Source: Sclerotinia nivalis (taxonomy: Eukaryota > Ascomycota > Leotiomycetes > Helotiales > Sclerotiniaceae). From it: a stretch of 64,000 bases of DNA. The first letter of the stretch is position 1; every line of letters starts with the position of its first letter. Made by a program: the position numbers and the translations under genes. Below are positions 47,325 to 58,742 of the stretch, in pieces. The notes under the pieces are model-generated. The model had not been told where the DNA came from. It made no database searches and worked only from the letters and a program-made list of their open reading frames with translations. The DNA lies in NCBI GenBank assembly GCA_029531795.1, contig JAPEIS010000014.1:1178001-1242000 (forward strand), read 5' to 3'.

Positions 47325-50138
47325 ATGAAGTCCTCCGGGCTTCTCAAGAGCAGTGGTCTGGCTATTAAAGTGAGCCTTTATTTATATCTCCAAAATATCA
47401 TGCAATTGACTCATTATATAGAGGACTAATATCCAACCCCTCCTGAGACCGATAAGTGGACGAACTCTTGCGACTGTGAATACAAACAATTCTACATACA
47501 AGCCTGACATCGAAGCCCGAACTCCCCCATACCCGAAACTCCTCAAACGTCTCCGTGAGGTTCGAAGAGTATTAGGTTCCTCAAGAAGTTTGACCCTTGC
47601 CGAAAAGATCTTATATTCCCATCTCGATAACCCTGAGGAATCACTTTTATCAAACACCGAAAATGGACTTAATATCAGAGGAAATGCAAACCTTAAGCTC
47701 AAACCAGATAGAGTTGCTATGCAGGATGCGTCGGCACAAATGGCATTGTTGCAATTCATGACCTGCAAACTGCCTTCTACTGCTGTACCAGCTAGTATTC
47801 ATTGCGACCATATGATTGTTGGACAGAAAGGAGCAGATGTTGATCTTCCAGAGTCGATTAAGGGCAACAAGGAGGTTTTTGATTTCTTGGAATCTGCCGC
47901 GAAGAAATATGGTATCGAGTTTTGGCCACCCGGAGCAGGAATCATTCATCAAACTGTATTGGAAAATTATTCGGCTCCTGGTTTGATGATGCTTGGAACA
48001 GACAGTCATACGCCAAACGCCGGTGGATTAGGAGCTATTGCTATTGGTGTTGGTGGAGCTGATGCTGTGGATGCAATGGTTGATGCACCATGGGAATTGA
48101 AAGCTCCAAAAATCCTGGGAGTGAGACTTGAAGGGGAATTAAGCGGATGGGCGTCTCCCAAAGATATTATTCTACACCTGGCAGGCAAATTGACTGTCCG
48201 TGGTGGAACTGGATACATAATTGAATACCATGGACCTGGAGTTGACACGCTGACTTGCACGGGAATGGCAACTGTGTGCAATATGGGAGAGGCTTTAATT
48301 TCCCTCTTTATGATCTATTACTAACAATTTCAATAGGGTGCTGAGGTTGGTGCTACAACTTCTCTCTTCCCATTTTCAAAACGCCACATTCCATATCTCG
48401 AATCAACACATCGATCCTCCATCGCATTACAAGCTCAAGCTATCGCAGAAAGTCCTTCACTCCATAACTTGTTAAGAGCAGATGAAGGTGCTCACTACGA
48501 TGAACTTATTACCATTAATCTATCTACGTTAGAACCTCATATCAATGGGCCAGCCACACCTGATTTATCCACCCCATTGTCACAATTCGCGAAGGCTGTC
48601 AGAGCAAATAATTGGCCAGAGACAGTATCCTCGAGTTTAATTGGTAGCTGCACAAACAGTTCGTATCAAGATATGGCAAGAGCACAAAATTTGGTCAAGC
48701 AAGCTTCGGCCGCAGGTCTTAAGCCAGCTACCGACTTTTTCATCACACCTGGCAGTGAACAGATTAGAGCCACCTTAGAGCGTGATGAAATTTCATCGAC
48801 GTTTACTGAAGCTGGAGGTATTGTACTTGCTAATGCTTGTGGGTGAGTACTATCGGTTCTTTTTACATCCCGTCTTCATGTTCCTTTTCCTACTTCTTTT
48901 AAATACAGCCCGAAGCCTCAGTTTTACGCCAAATGGGTTTTTTTTAATAGGCAACTCCTCGCATTGGATTTTCAACTCTATTTGGAAGTCCCGGGTACTA
49001 TCTAATTGTTCAAATTACCATTTGGATATCTGATCACGTGCTTTGCCTATCTCTGAGCCAAGCCAGTCCAAACTTATCTCTTCGTCTGATAATCATTTCA
49101 CAATAAAATTACTGACTTGAATAAAGCCCATGTATTGGCATGTGGAGCAGAACCGATGGAGTTGCAAAGGGTGAACCCAACGCGATTTTCACATCATATA
49201 ACCGAAATTTCAGAGGACGAAACGATGGTAATCCAGATACTATGAATTTCCTCGCTTCTCCCGAGATTGTTACAGCTATGTCATACGCTGGAAGCACTTC
49301 ATTCAATCCAATCACGGACTCTATCATAACTCCATCTGGTAAAGAATTCCGTTTCGAGCCACCTACTGGTGCCGAACTTCCCCAGAAAGGTTTCGAACAA
49401 GGAAACGAAGAACTTTTGCCATCATCAGGCCCCCCTTGCCCCGAAACAGAAGTTGTTGTCTCCCCAACTTCTGATCGCCTAGCCCTTCTGGAACCATTTG
49501 CGCCATTTCCAGAAAGCGAGTTGGAAGGACTTCGCGTTCTCTACAAGGTCACTGGAAAGTGTACCACAGATACAATCTCTGCTGCTGGTCCTTGGCTCAA
49601 ATACAAAGGCCATCTTCCAAACATCTCTGCCAACACACTTATTACAGCTATCAACGCTGCAACAGGCGAGGTAAATGTTGCCTACGACGTCGATGGCAGC
49701 ACATCCGGTATCCCAGAACTTGCTCAGAAATGGAAGGATCAGGGTAAAGAATGGCTCGTCGTCGGAGAAAGCAATTATGGAGAAGGTTCAGCACGTGAAC
49801 ACGCAGCACTTCAACCCCGTTACTTGGGAGGCAGAGTTATTCTCTGCAAGTCATTTGCACGTATTCACGAAACGAACTTAAAGAAGCAAGGTGTTGTACC
49901 TCTCACTTTTGCTAATGGAGAGGATTATGGAAAGATCGACGCACTTGATGAGGTGAGCACGATTGGGTTATACGATATGTTGAAGAATGGCGGGAAGGGT
50001 GACGTCAGCCTACGGGTTAAGAAGCATGAGACTGGGGAGGAGATTATTCTCAAGACCAAGCACACATTCAGTCCTGATCAAGCTGGATTTGTATTGGCAG
50101 GAAGTGCATTGAACTTGTTGGCGAATGCAAAGAGGTGA
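47325..50138 (+). CDS. Aconitase family protein, probably mitochondrial (second-aconitase type), with one abnormal splice donor
   Basis: Exons by my model are 47325-47369, 47422-48285, 48337-48842 and 49127-50138, about 808 residues. The family interconverts citrate and isocitrate; in fungi some paralogues have been linked to homocitrate dehydration in lysine synthesis, so the substrate is open. The start [14 protein letters not shown] is compatible with a mitochondrial presequence. [14 protein letters not shown], the cluster cysteines in IGSCTNSSY and NACGPCIGMW, and [16 protein letters not shown] (swivel domain) are all present. The second intron is odd. Conserved [12 protein letters not shown] requires a break after 48285, but no GT follows; the sequence is GGAGAGGC, although a TACTAACA branch site and TAG acceptor are perfect. 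The third intron is 284 bases, long for this region. Confidence 0.85.
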
Positions 50139-51579
50139 TAAAACTGTACGTTTGAAAAGGTACTAGATACAAAATGAAGTTATAGATACGAATAAAAGTT
50201 TAAATACCCCCCAGGGATGTCCATTACTCGGTGACTATCTGGTATGGCGAATGTTTAAAATAAACATCTGAGTGTTGAAAATAGTAGTCAGTTGATATTC
50301 CGGAAAGTTGTGAATGAGATATATGCCTCAAAATGCCTATATCAATTGGCCAGGACAATTTACGAACCAGGTCTTTACAGACCCTCGGACTACCGGATTT
50401 TCAACTTACTTATATTGATAAAGTGGAACAATAGAAAATAATGAATGTTATTGGTCAAATGGCCGTCTTTTTTTAAGGTTTTCTCCCCTTTTTAAGCTCT
50501 TTCACCCGCATATCTAAACCAGAATAGGAATGTGTGCTATACTCTCTGGCCGCACGAGTACCTAGAGTAGGTATAATCAGGTACACTCGATCGAGAACAG
50601 TGGTGGCATGCAGAGCAGAAGTCCAAAAGACTAAAAAGAGCCTCTTTACGTAATAAAATTCCCCGCAACCCAAGACCTAAGACCCACCATCCAAACTACT
50701 TATATCATCCAATCACATCCACACAATAATCTGAACAACTTCCACCTTAAATATCCTCAGCTGCCAAGTGTCTTATCAATAATGTTGTCATGCATTTATC
50801 ATGTCTTTCCAAATGCCAAGGTCATACAGAAAAGATAACCTAACAAACATTATCTCTCTTGGAAGTTGGGATCCCTTTGGAACCACCCTAGGCTCCAATT
50901 TTTACATGTATGGCAGAAGAAAAAAGGTTCGGCAGGGATCAAGGCTCACGACTCGTTCAACACTCACTTCACGACTCAAGAGTTACACGATAACAAGGTC
51001 TGGGCGCCCAGGCACTTGTTGCATGCTACACCGTTGATATGCTGGAATCAATTATAAACGAGAAAAAGCAGTAAAACGGCCCGGTTTTACCCCATATCGT
51101 ATCCTTGTAGCCAAGTTGCAGGTGGAGGTTTTCTTGCGTGGACATGTGAGGTTGCCTCGACCCTGCGCCCGCTTCTAGCCTTGTCCTGCATGGTGAATTG
51201 GAAGTTTTCGAATGGAATTCGCATAGAGCTTGGCAATACTGTAATCTTGATTATTCCCATTTATTATCAATGTCAATGGTTCATTGGTATAATCAGTGAA
51301 TGAGATTGATCGGTCGATCGCTCAACAAAGTGTGCGGACTAGGAGCTTCAAGGTTACCTATCATAATCCGATGGTAATTCTAGTCTCGTTACTAAGGCTA
51401 GTGGGAGCCTCTTAGTACAGTTCGTGCTGTCATATAGATAGTTGACAGCGCCCTCCCATCCTTTAGTCTTGTTCAAGCTTATTCTGGAGCTCTTCCTTTT
51501 CTCTTTCCCCTTTCCCCTCGTCGTCCTTTTCGACATTTTTGGTATTTGTCTTCTTTGATATCAATAGACACTCCCAATA
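50139..51579. other. Intergenic, upstream of the permease
   Basis: About 1.4 kb between two genes on the same strand. Only short frames occur; the one at 50801-51037 has no known motif. The part next to 51580 is pyrimidine-rich on the plus strand. Confidence 0.5.
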
Positions 51580-53558
51580 ATGGCCGCACTTAATCCACGG
51601 AATCACTCGCCCTCGAGTGCGGAGAAAACTTATGAGGGAGACCTTCCCATCGAGCGAGAGCGAACAGGCTCGCAAGATGTGAGTGAAGATAATGACCCAA
51701 GTCACAATCTTCATCGTGGTTTGAAGTCTCGACAAATTACTATGATAGCAATCGGTGGTGCTATTGGAACTGGATTGATTATTGGAACGTACGTATTGCG
51801 TTTTTTTACACACGGATTTGTCATTACTTCCTTGCATGACAAGTCTCGCGAAAGGCGCAGGATTGTTCCGCTGACACGATGTTACAGGGGGAAATCGCTG
51901 GCTCAGGCGGGTCCAGCGCCACTCTTGATAGGCTATTCGTTTGTTGGATTATTGTGCTTTTTGGTTATGGCGGCTCTCGGTGAGGTATGGTGGTTGTTAT
52001 TAGCCTTCTCAAATGAACGACTGCTGACATATGAAAGATGGCTGCTTGGTTACCCTTGGCGAGTGGATTTACCGGTTACGCTACCAGATTTGTTGATCCG
52101 GCTTTAGGATTCTGTTTAGGATGGTAAGTCACTTCTCTACTCAACAAAGTAAATACTAACGAACTCCAGGAATTATTGGTTCAAATATATCATCGTCACA
52201 CCTAACAATCTTACGGCGGCATCTTTAGTTATACAATATTGGGTACCGAGAGATAGAGTCAATCCTGGTGTCTTTATTGCTATATTCTTGGTTGCCATCG
52301 TCTGTATCAATTATTTTGGTGTGAAATTCTTCGGAGAATTCGAATTCTGGTTGTCAAGTATCAAAGTGGTTGTGATATTAGGTCTCATCCTCCTAAGTCT
52401 AGTCCTTGCATGCGGAGGGGGACCTGATAAACAGGCAACTGGATTCAAATATTGGGAAAACCCTGGAGCATTTCATGAGTACATCTTAAGTAAGTATTCT
52501 ATGTATTTAAATATTTGGGATGACACTAATATCATATAGCTGGACATACTGGTAGATTTCTCGCCGTCTGGTCTACTTTTACCACCGCCGTCTTCGCCTA
52601 TTTAGGTACGGAACTCGTTGGTGTAACAGTAGGAGAAGCCGCCAATCCACGAAAAGTTATTCCCAAAGCCATCAAACTCACCTTTTACCGGATCCTCCTC
52701 TTTTACGTCGTGCTGGTCTTCCTCCTTGGCATGCTCGTCCCATATAATTCCCAACTCCTCCTCGACGCTACCAAAAAGAGCAACAATGCATCTGCCTCCC
52801 CCTTCGTCGTCGCCATCCAAATAAGCGGTATCCAAGCTCTTCCAGCCATCTTCAACGCCTGCATCCTCATCTTCGTCTTCTCAGCCGCAAACTCTGATCT
52901 CTACATCGCATCTCGCACTCTCTATGGTCTAGCCTCGGAGGGAAAAGCTTTTAAAATCTTCAAACGCACTGATAAGCGCGGTGTTCCCATTTACGCTCTG
53001 GGTTTGAGCACAGCATTCTGTTTTCTCGCTTTCTTGGGTGTAAACACAGCTTCCTACACCGTGTTCGGCTATTTTGTCAACCTGGTCACCATGTTCGGTC
53101 TCCTCACCTGGATCTCCATCCTCATTTCCCACATTTACTTCATACGCGCGCGTCGCGCCCAAGGAATTCAAACCACCGAATTAGCCTACGTAGCACCTCT
53201 CGGTATCTGGGGTTCCTACGGCGCTCTCTTCTTCTGTATCCTGATTGCCATCTTCAAAGGATTCGCACTCTTCTTATACAAGAAAACCACCGCGAAGGGC
53301 ATAACACCCGTCTTCGATTATTCAACTTTCATCACTACGTATTTGGGTATTCCGTTGTACATTATCATGTTCTTCGGATACAAAATTGCGATGAAGACAA
53401 AGATTTTGGCACCTTATGAAGCGGATCTGTTCAGTGGAAAGGCAAGGATTGATGCACAGGAACAGGAGTATTTGGCGCAGGAGGCGGAGAGGAGGGGTGG
53501 TCATGAGGAGACAAAGTGGGAGAGAATTTATAGGTTGACGCTTGGCTGGGCCTTTTAG
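51580..53558 (+). CDS. Amino-acid permease (fungal YAT family)
   Basis: The exons are 51580-51788, 51888-51984, 52038-52123, 52170-52489 and 52540-53558, giving 576 residues. It is a proton-coupled amino-acid importer of the plasma membrane. The N-terminal 55 residues are hydrophilic. The family signature GLKSRQITMIAIGGAIGTGL begins helix 1 and is followed by GTGKSLAQAGPAPLLIGYSF; about 12 hydrophobic spans can be counted. FVFSAANSDLYIASRTLYGLA and the FGLLTWISILISHI helix are typical of the yeast AAT group. The C-terminal tail carries Lys residues and acidic patches suitable for ubiquitin-driven turnover. The substrate cannot be told from sequence; proline and general amino-acid permeases are close relatives. 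Confidence 0.94.
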
Positions 53559-54147
53559 ATTTGATACTGGGGGAGTTAATGGGTGGAGTTGGTGAGTTGA
53601 TAGCTAGGTATTTAAATATGATTTCCAAATATTGGATACGAATTTAACGGAATTTATGATAATTTTTGGAGCTTAAAATAAAAACTAAATCTAATCCTTA
53701 TATTAAACTTGATGAACAACACAAATCCCAAATGCCAAGAAATATCGCGTCAACCTCTGACTTTTGAGGTAAAATCTTTGAAGTACTTGAATTAAAGGAG
53801 AGACAGGAATGAAATTGATTCGCATTTTTGTTTAAGCTCAAATGGGGAATTTTGTTGGTCAGATTTCAGAATGCCACTTTTGAGCCACAATTTTCATTCC
53901 TTTTTTTTCTAGAGCTATAAAGCTAAGGCGTAGGAATATATCTCGTAAGTAAGGGGTAGATGAAAGGCGCTACGGGTGTCTCTATTACATTCTCTATCAT
54001 ATTAGGTTGGTCTAAGGACATCTATCGAATGCGAGTACCAGGTAGGTTTCTTTGTTTGGTATTAAGCCCCAGAAACTTTCTTTCTTATTCCCATATGTAT
54101 ATTGTCTTCGACCAATGTAAAGCTCCCCCTTTTCTACAAATTTCTTA
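53559..54147. other. Intergenic between permease and glycosyltransferase pseudogene
   Basis: No gene was recognised. It is AT-rich near 53.6-53.9 kb. Confidence 0.5.
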
Positions 54148-55617
54148 ATGTCAAACATACTCATGCGGAGCTTAACACGCATCCCACGGCTCTATCTCCG
54201 TTATTGCATCCTCCCCCTCCTCATTTCCTGTATACTATCCCTCACCCTTCTCTCCTACGACAATACGCTCATCCTACTTCTCCGCTGGCATTTCCACAAT
54301 ATTCTGAAAGCCACGACCCCAAAGAATGATAAATGGCTTTCCAAACCACCCGATTTCCCTCTTGAAATAGACGACGTGGGGTTTATTATCAAAACGGGAT
54401 TTTCGACGCGAGAGCGACTCGTTGCGTAAGTTGATGGTTTGCGGAAGGCGCATGCGGGGGGTAATGTTGTGCTTGTGGGTGCTTATTCTACGGTATCAGG
54501 AGGACTGTTCAGAAATGATGATAATTTAGAGGTACCGGTCTATGATGTGCTGGATATTATGGTCGAGAGCGGATCTCTTTCATCGCGACCAGATGCCTTA
54601 CGGTTGCAATATTACTCTAATCTCACGGCTGCTCTTTCTGGCGGGAATTTTGAATTAGCGCGCACGATTGGAGAGATTTATGGTTGGGAGATGGATATTA
54701 TGAAGGTTTGTTATATCGCTATTTCTTATGAGCATGATTTCTTCCTCGCTTCCTGTCTTTTTCTCTTGCTTCATGTATTCTTTACAAATGATAGATTCTT
54801 CTAACTTTTTCACAGCATATATCCGGACTACAACTTGGATATAAATTAATGCCATCTAAAAAATGGTACGTCATGTTAGACGATGACACATACATCCTAA
54901 ACGGATCACTCAAGACGATTCTCGGACACCTAAACCCATCGCTTTCTTACTACATTGGCAACGCAATCGGCGACTACAAAGCAAGATTTGCACACGGGGG
55001 ATCAGCCGTAGTATTTTCGCAAGAAGCCATGCATCGCATCGTTGATCAGAATCCATCTGTAGTTGCGAAAGCGCATCTGGAATCACTCGATGCACGCTGG
55101 GGCGATAAACTTATCGCGACGACGGCGATGAAATGTGGAATATATCTGGATGAAAGGTATAATTACTATTTTAATGGCGAGGCGCCGCAAATTACACGGA
55201 TACGAGGTGATCGATTCTGTGCACCGCTCATCTCATTCCACAAAATGTCTCCGGCGCAAATGCGGGAAATTGGGCGAACTTTCAAAATATCAGTAACGTC
55301 GTGTCTTGGATCGATATATGGAAGATATATGGAGCGCCAAATCTCGACAGTTTCCTCGCCAATCCTTTTCGTTCTAATTGGGACCATGTTGGTAGAGTGG
55401 ATGAAGCTACCATGACCACGAAGCGGGTCATGACGAAGAAGATTGTCTTAGACTTTGTCATATTCATAGCTCGACGTGCTTATCGTGGACTTGGGATGCG
55501 GAGAGCAAGGCTTGTCATATTGGGCCGTGGATGATTGTAGGATACCCGGCGAATGGCAAGGTCTCTGGAGTTAATGTCCCGCGGGCGATAGGGCTGTTAG
55601 ATGAATGCACTTCGTGA
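54148..55617 (+). pseudogene. Broken GT31/fringe-like glycosyltransferase with C-terminal PAN/apple-like cysteines
   Basis: The start at 54148 leads into a type II membrane anchor (YCILPLLISCILSLTLLSY) and a conserved-looking catalytic region. There is an in-frame TAA at 54427-54429 after RERLVA, and coding character continues in the same frame (GGNVVLVGAYSTVSGG). An intron 54706-54815 (GTTTGT...CACAG) leads to WYVMLDDDTYI, whose DDD is the metal site of this glycosyltransferase group. Near 55285 the frame must shift by one to read NISNVVSWIDIWKIYGA. Near 55424, in a GGG run, it must shift again to read EEDCLRLCHIHSSTC and the tail to TGA at 55615-55617. One stop and two frameshifts make an intact product unlikely. 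Alternatives are sequencing errors or unusual splicing. Confidence 0.75.
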
Positions 55618-55919
55618 ACTTATCTTGTAGATGAATCATGAAGGATATCTTCATAATTGAAGAATTTGAGAACGGCATTGACTTTTGAAGATACTCTTGC
55701 AATTCGTGCAGATAGTTAACGTCTTTTTCTCTGTTGGCATACCTTGTAATAACAATACAGCCAATAATGTGTAATCCATACCACGTTAAACCTAATTTCA
55801 ATCCCCATCTTATTCCTAAACCTCGAGTACGAGTCTTCTGAACCACTTCGCAATACACCGGACCAGAAGACTTGAAACCCATAGCTCGTCCCTAGGACGC
55901 ACGCCAAATACCGCAATAC
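55618..55919. other. Short intergenic spacer
   Basis: About 300 bases between the 3' ends of the pseudogene and the next, convergent gene; no feature was seen. Confidence 0.5.
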
Positions 55920-56873
55920 TCACAAAGACAAATTTGCCAATCCATCGAAAATTTCCGTATCTTCTTCTTGGCCTCTCAACACACCCATCTCCTCAATCTC
56001 TGTCTTCTCACTCCATGCTCCCCTAATGACTTGCTTCTCAATGTACACCCTATGCAGAACATGCCTCTCCATATCCAAGATATCAAAGCCATACCCCCCA
56101 TCCTCTATGAGTAAGGTCAAATGTTCCTCTGGCACGTCCCTACAGGTTTCCTCCGCAACCCGCTCTACGAAACCGTTCGCTTCTTCGAGCGTTATATAAA
56201 CACCGGTGACAGTGGTTATTGCGAGAGATTCTGCTGCGACTGGGATTACGTCGTGTAGCACGATATAGGCATATTGGGCTTGGCTTTGATTTTGAGCAAC
56301 GACTTCGCGATAAAGATTGAGGGGAGACATGGTTGGGGTAACAGTTAAGTTTTCGATTGTTCCTGACGGGGATACTTCTGTGCAGGATGTTGCTGTTGTT
56401 GTTGGTGAGGGCACCGGAGTGTCGAATGGCTTTGGGGAGCTTGTTGGAGTGAAGTATTCGAGCATCCCATTGTAACCTGGTTCGAGCTTTGAGGTTGTGT
56501 TCTGGTATGTGTCCTTTTGCTTTTTGAGTGACTCTGTATCCTCGTCCGAGTCACTGGCGGCAAGTGGACGCCGTGTTTTGAGCCACACATCGTTGGCAAA
56601 ATTCTTACCCAGAGGCTGGTCAATATGATGCCAGTCTAATCTCGCTGGACAATGGAGACTCGGGTAAGGGCTTGATGAAGTTGAAGAATGATTTTCAGAT
56701 AATGTTATGAGGGATTCCTTCGATGATGCTGCATCATATAAAGATGACGATGAGCTCGTGAGCTCACTTTGTGCTCCATACAGTCCGTCATATAAACCGT
56801 CCATCTCGGCGTCACTATTAGGGGCTTGATAGGTCGTATTGTATAGATGCTGTGCAAGTAATGAATTCTCCAT
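55920..56873 (-). CDS. Hypothetical protein, paralogue of the gene at 57375-57824
   Basis: This is a single exon of 317 residues. The start is the ATG at 56873, since the frame upstream has only a TTG. The N-terminal two-thirds are Ser/Thr/Pro-rich and probably disordered (TSSSSSLYD, HSSTSSSPYPS, TPTSSPKPFDTPVPSP). The C-terminal 110 residues form a compact alpha/beta-looking unit beginning YAYIVLHDVIP and containing VTGVYITLEEANGFVERVAEE and VYIEKQVIRG. The same unit, in the same order, makes up most of the neighbouring gene. I do not recognise the family and cannot assign a function. The shared part is the likely functional domain, and the long N-terminal tail is specific to this copy. Confidence 0.78.
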   Translation of the reverse strand: MENSLLAQHLYNTTYQAPNSDAEMDGLYDGLYGAQSELTSSSSSLYDAASSKESLITLSENHSSTSSSPYPSLHCPARLDWHHIDQPLGKNFANDVWLKTRRPLAASDSDEDTESLKKQKDTYQNTTSKLEPGYNGMLEYFTPTSSPKPFDTPVPSPTTTATSCTEVSPSGTIENLTVTPTMSPLNLYREVVAQNQSQAQYAYIVLHDVIPVAAESLAITTVTGVYITLEEANGFVERVAEETCRDVPEEHLTLLIEDGGYGFDILDMERHVLHRVYIEKQVIRGAWSEKTEIEEMGVLRGQEEDTEIFDGLANLSL

Positions 56874-57374
56874 GATGATACTTTCAATAACCAAAAATTT
56901 ATGGAAGAAGTACTATGTTGATGTTTTGCATGAGTTGTGTTTTGTTCGGGAGTGTAGCAGGTCTGAGATACAATATTACAGTATGAGGTGCCTTCCTCTT
57001 TTGATACAGTGTCATTCACAGCCGCCCCCTTCTTTTTCTTTTCGATATTTCTTCCTTCCAAATTAAGTCGTAGGTAAAATCAGTGATACAATGAGTCCGG
57101 AATGTGCTCGCTTTGGAGGAAGTTAATCACATACCAAAGCAAACTTTTTTCCAGATTCTACTTCCAAGGGTGATCAAACTAGAATGATAACGTCAAGCAC
57201 ATCGTTAAGGAGGACGGCTGCTTTCCGTTCTCAGTGTATTATGCTGGTTGTGTTGAGATGAATGAGTTGAGCAGGAAAAATAACCTCGCTTGATAGGTAA
57301 TTGGTTCGACCCATGATACTAGAATCATTCATAGATAATACCATCTTATAACGGCAGGGAAGTATGTCTTCAAA
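56874..57374. other. Spacer between the two paralogues
   Basis: About 500 bases, with no gene recognised. It should contain the promoter of the 55920-56873 gene. Confidence 0.5.
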
Positions 57375-57824
57375 CTATTCCTCCCCTCCTCCATCCTCCG
57401 CTCCGCCACCCAAGCTTGCGTCATAACCCCATTCTCTCTGCTTCTCGGAGCCTGGCGCTAGGAGCATATGCTTTTCCACGTAAAGAGTTGCCGTGTCGCC
57501 TTCTCCGGTATCACTATTGTACCACCTCAACAGACCATTACGCTCTGTAATTTCAACAGTTTCTTCATCCTCTGTGACCAAACCCTCATACTCCTCACTG
57601 ACAATTCTCTTTATACAGTTCGTGGCATCTTCGATGGTTGAAAAGACTCCAGCCACACTAGTAGAATCGCCTTGATTGTAATTTAACGAGGTTTCATGCA
57701 TAACAATATACACATATTGCTTGGGTGATGAATCGGATGTTTTGATGCGCTTCGTTTTGGGATCCGTGGTAGGTGTGTTTGCAGCCTTTGCAGCTCTTTT
57801 TGAAGAACGCGTACCACTGGACAT
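57375..57824 (-). CDS. Hypothetical protein, short paralogue of the gene at 55920-56873
   Basis: This is a single exon of 149 residues. A basic start (SSKRAAKAANT, KTKRIKTSD) could act as a nuclear signal. Then YVYIVMHETSLNYNQGDSTS, VAGVFSTIEDATNCIKRIVSEE and LYVEKHMLLAPGSEKQREWG line up with the C-terminal unit of the neighbouring gene, including the I-V-x-H, V-[AT]-G-V-[FY], E-[DE]-A and [LV]-Y-[VI]-E-K positions. The tail is Gly/Glu-rich. The function is unknown. The pattern of two same-strand, adjacent, related genes indicates tandem duplication followed by divergence and gain or loss of the disordered tail. Confidence 0.78.
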   Translation of the reverse strand: MSSGTRSSKRAAKAANTPTTDPKTKRIKTSDSSPKQYVYIVMHETSLNYNQGDSTSVAGVFSTIEDATNCIKRIVSEEYEGLVTEDEETVEITERNGLLRWYNSDTGEGDTATLYVEKHMLLAPGSEKQREWGYDASLGGGAEDGGGEE

Positions 57825-58742
57825 ACTTATGAATGTCTATTGGTAAGTTGATGCCGGAGTTGAGGTTGTGCTTCAATCAAGATAAATTCAGGGTCCGCAG
57901 TTTGAGAATATCGACGTCCGGGATGCAGAGAAGCACGGTCCTACACGTGTCAATCATGTCTGTACCGTCGAAAGCTCACCGGGAGTAGCATTGTCGAATA
58001 TCACCTCACCGGGAATACATTTCTTTCCAAGATTATGACAACCTCACTTACATTCAGCCCTTGCCATGATGTCTGCACCAATATTTCTCGTTCGCAACAT
58101 TTTTCTCAGAACTACGGGCTCCTGATCAGGTAGTGGCCATGAATTGCCCTGTCAGTTAAAGAAGGGAAAACATCCCCGTTTTTTCTATCGCGGTAGATAT
58201 ATGCTGAGTCTGTGGTTTTGTTATGACTACTGTGAAGCTTCACGAATGTATTCTAAGATACACTTGGTTATTGGTAGGACGCAAACGAATGATAAGAAGC
58301 CCGGATCTCATAACCCAGCAGTTACCAAATATGAGTCCGTGGATATAAATGTAGTGTTGAGGGTACTCCATTACATTCTCATAAACGTGCCATTCACAAG
58401 TAGACACAGAGATCGAATCCATGGATGTCTATTTGTATTGATACATTGCCATATCAGGTTAGCGCCCAATATGCGGGGTCCCAGAAAGACATGCATGAAG
58501 CTTTGAGCACACCTCAATGAAAAGTCGCAAATTAAGATACCTAGTACACAATTGACTCACAAATTGACTCACAAATCAACAGATTTTGAGTGAGATCCGT
58601 AGGTGAACTTATTATAAAGTATCTCTGGACTCTAATAAAAATCATCTACCTACATTTCTATTCGTCTTTCTTACTCACTGAGCTCTGACTGATCTCTCAA
58701 CAATTTCTACTCAATTGACCTTTCTCTTTACTCACCCGCAGA
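57825..58742. other. Upstream regions of the divergent paralogue and ornithine carbamoyltransferase genes
   Basis: About 920 bases. A short direct repeat, CACAAATTGACTCACAAAT, occurs near 58557-58577. Frames such as 58144-58506 are not protein-like. Confidence 0.45.

Noticed and set aside
50801..51037. Plus-strand frame of 78 codons before the permease
   Set aside because: No domain, and a second frame overlaps it with equal quality; probably chance.
54426..54499. Intron that would remove the in-frame TAA of the glycosyltransferase
   Set aside because: A GTAAGT donor exists at 54426 and an AG at 54498-54499, but splicing would delete a hydrophobic strand-like segment that looks conserved, and it would not repair the two later frameshifts.
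58144..58506. Plus-strand frame of 120 codons
   Set aside because: Long but without family resemblance, and it lies in the upstream region of two divergent genes.
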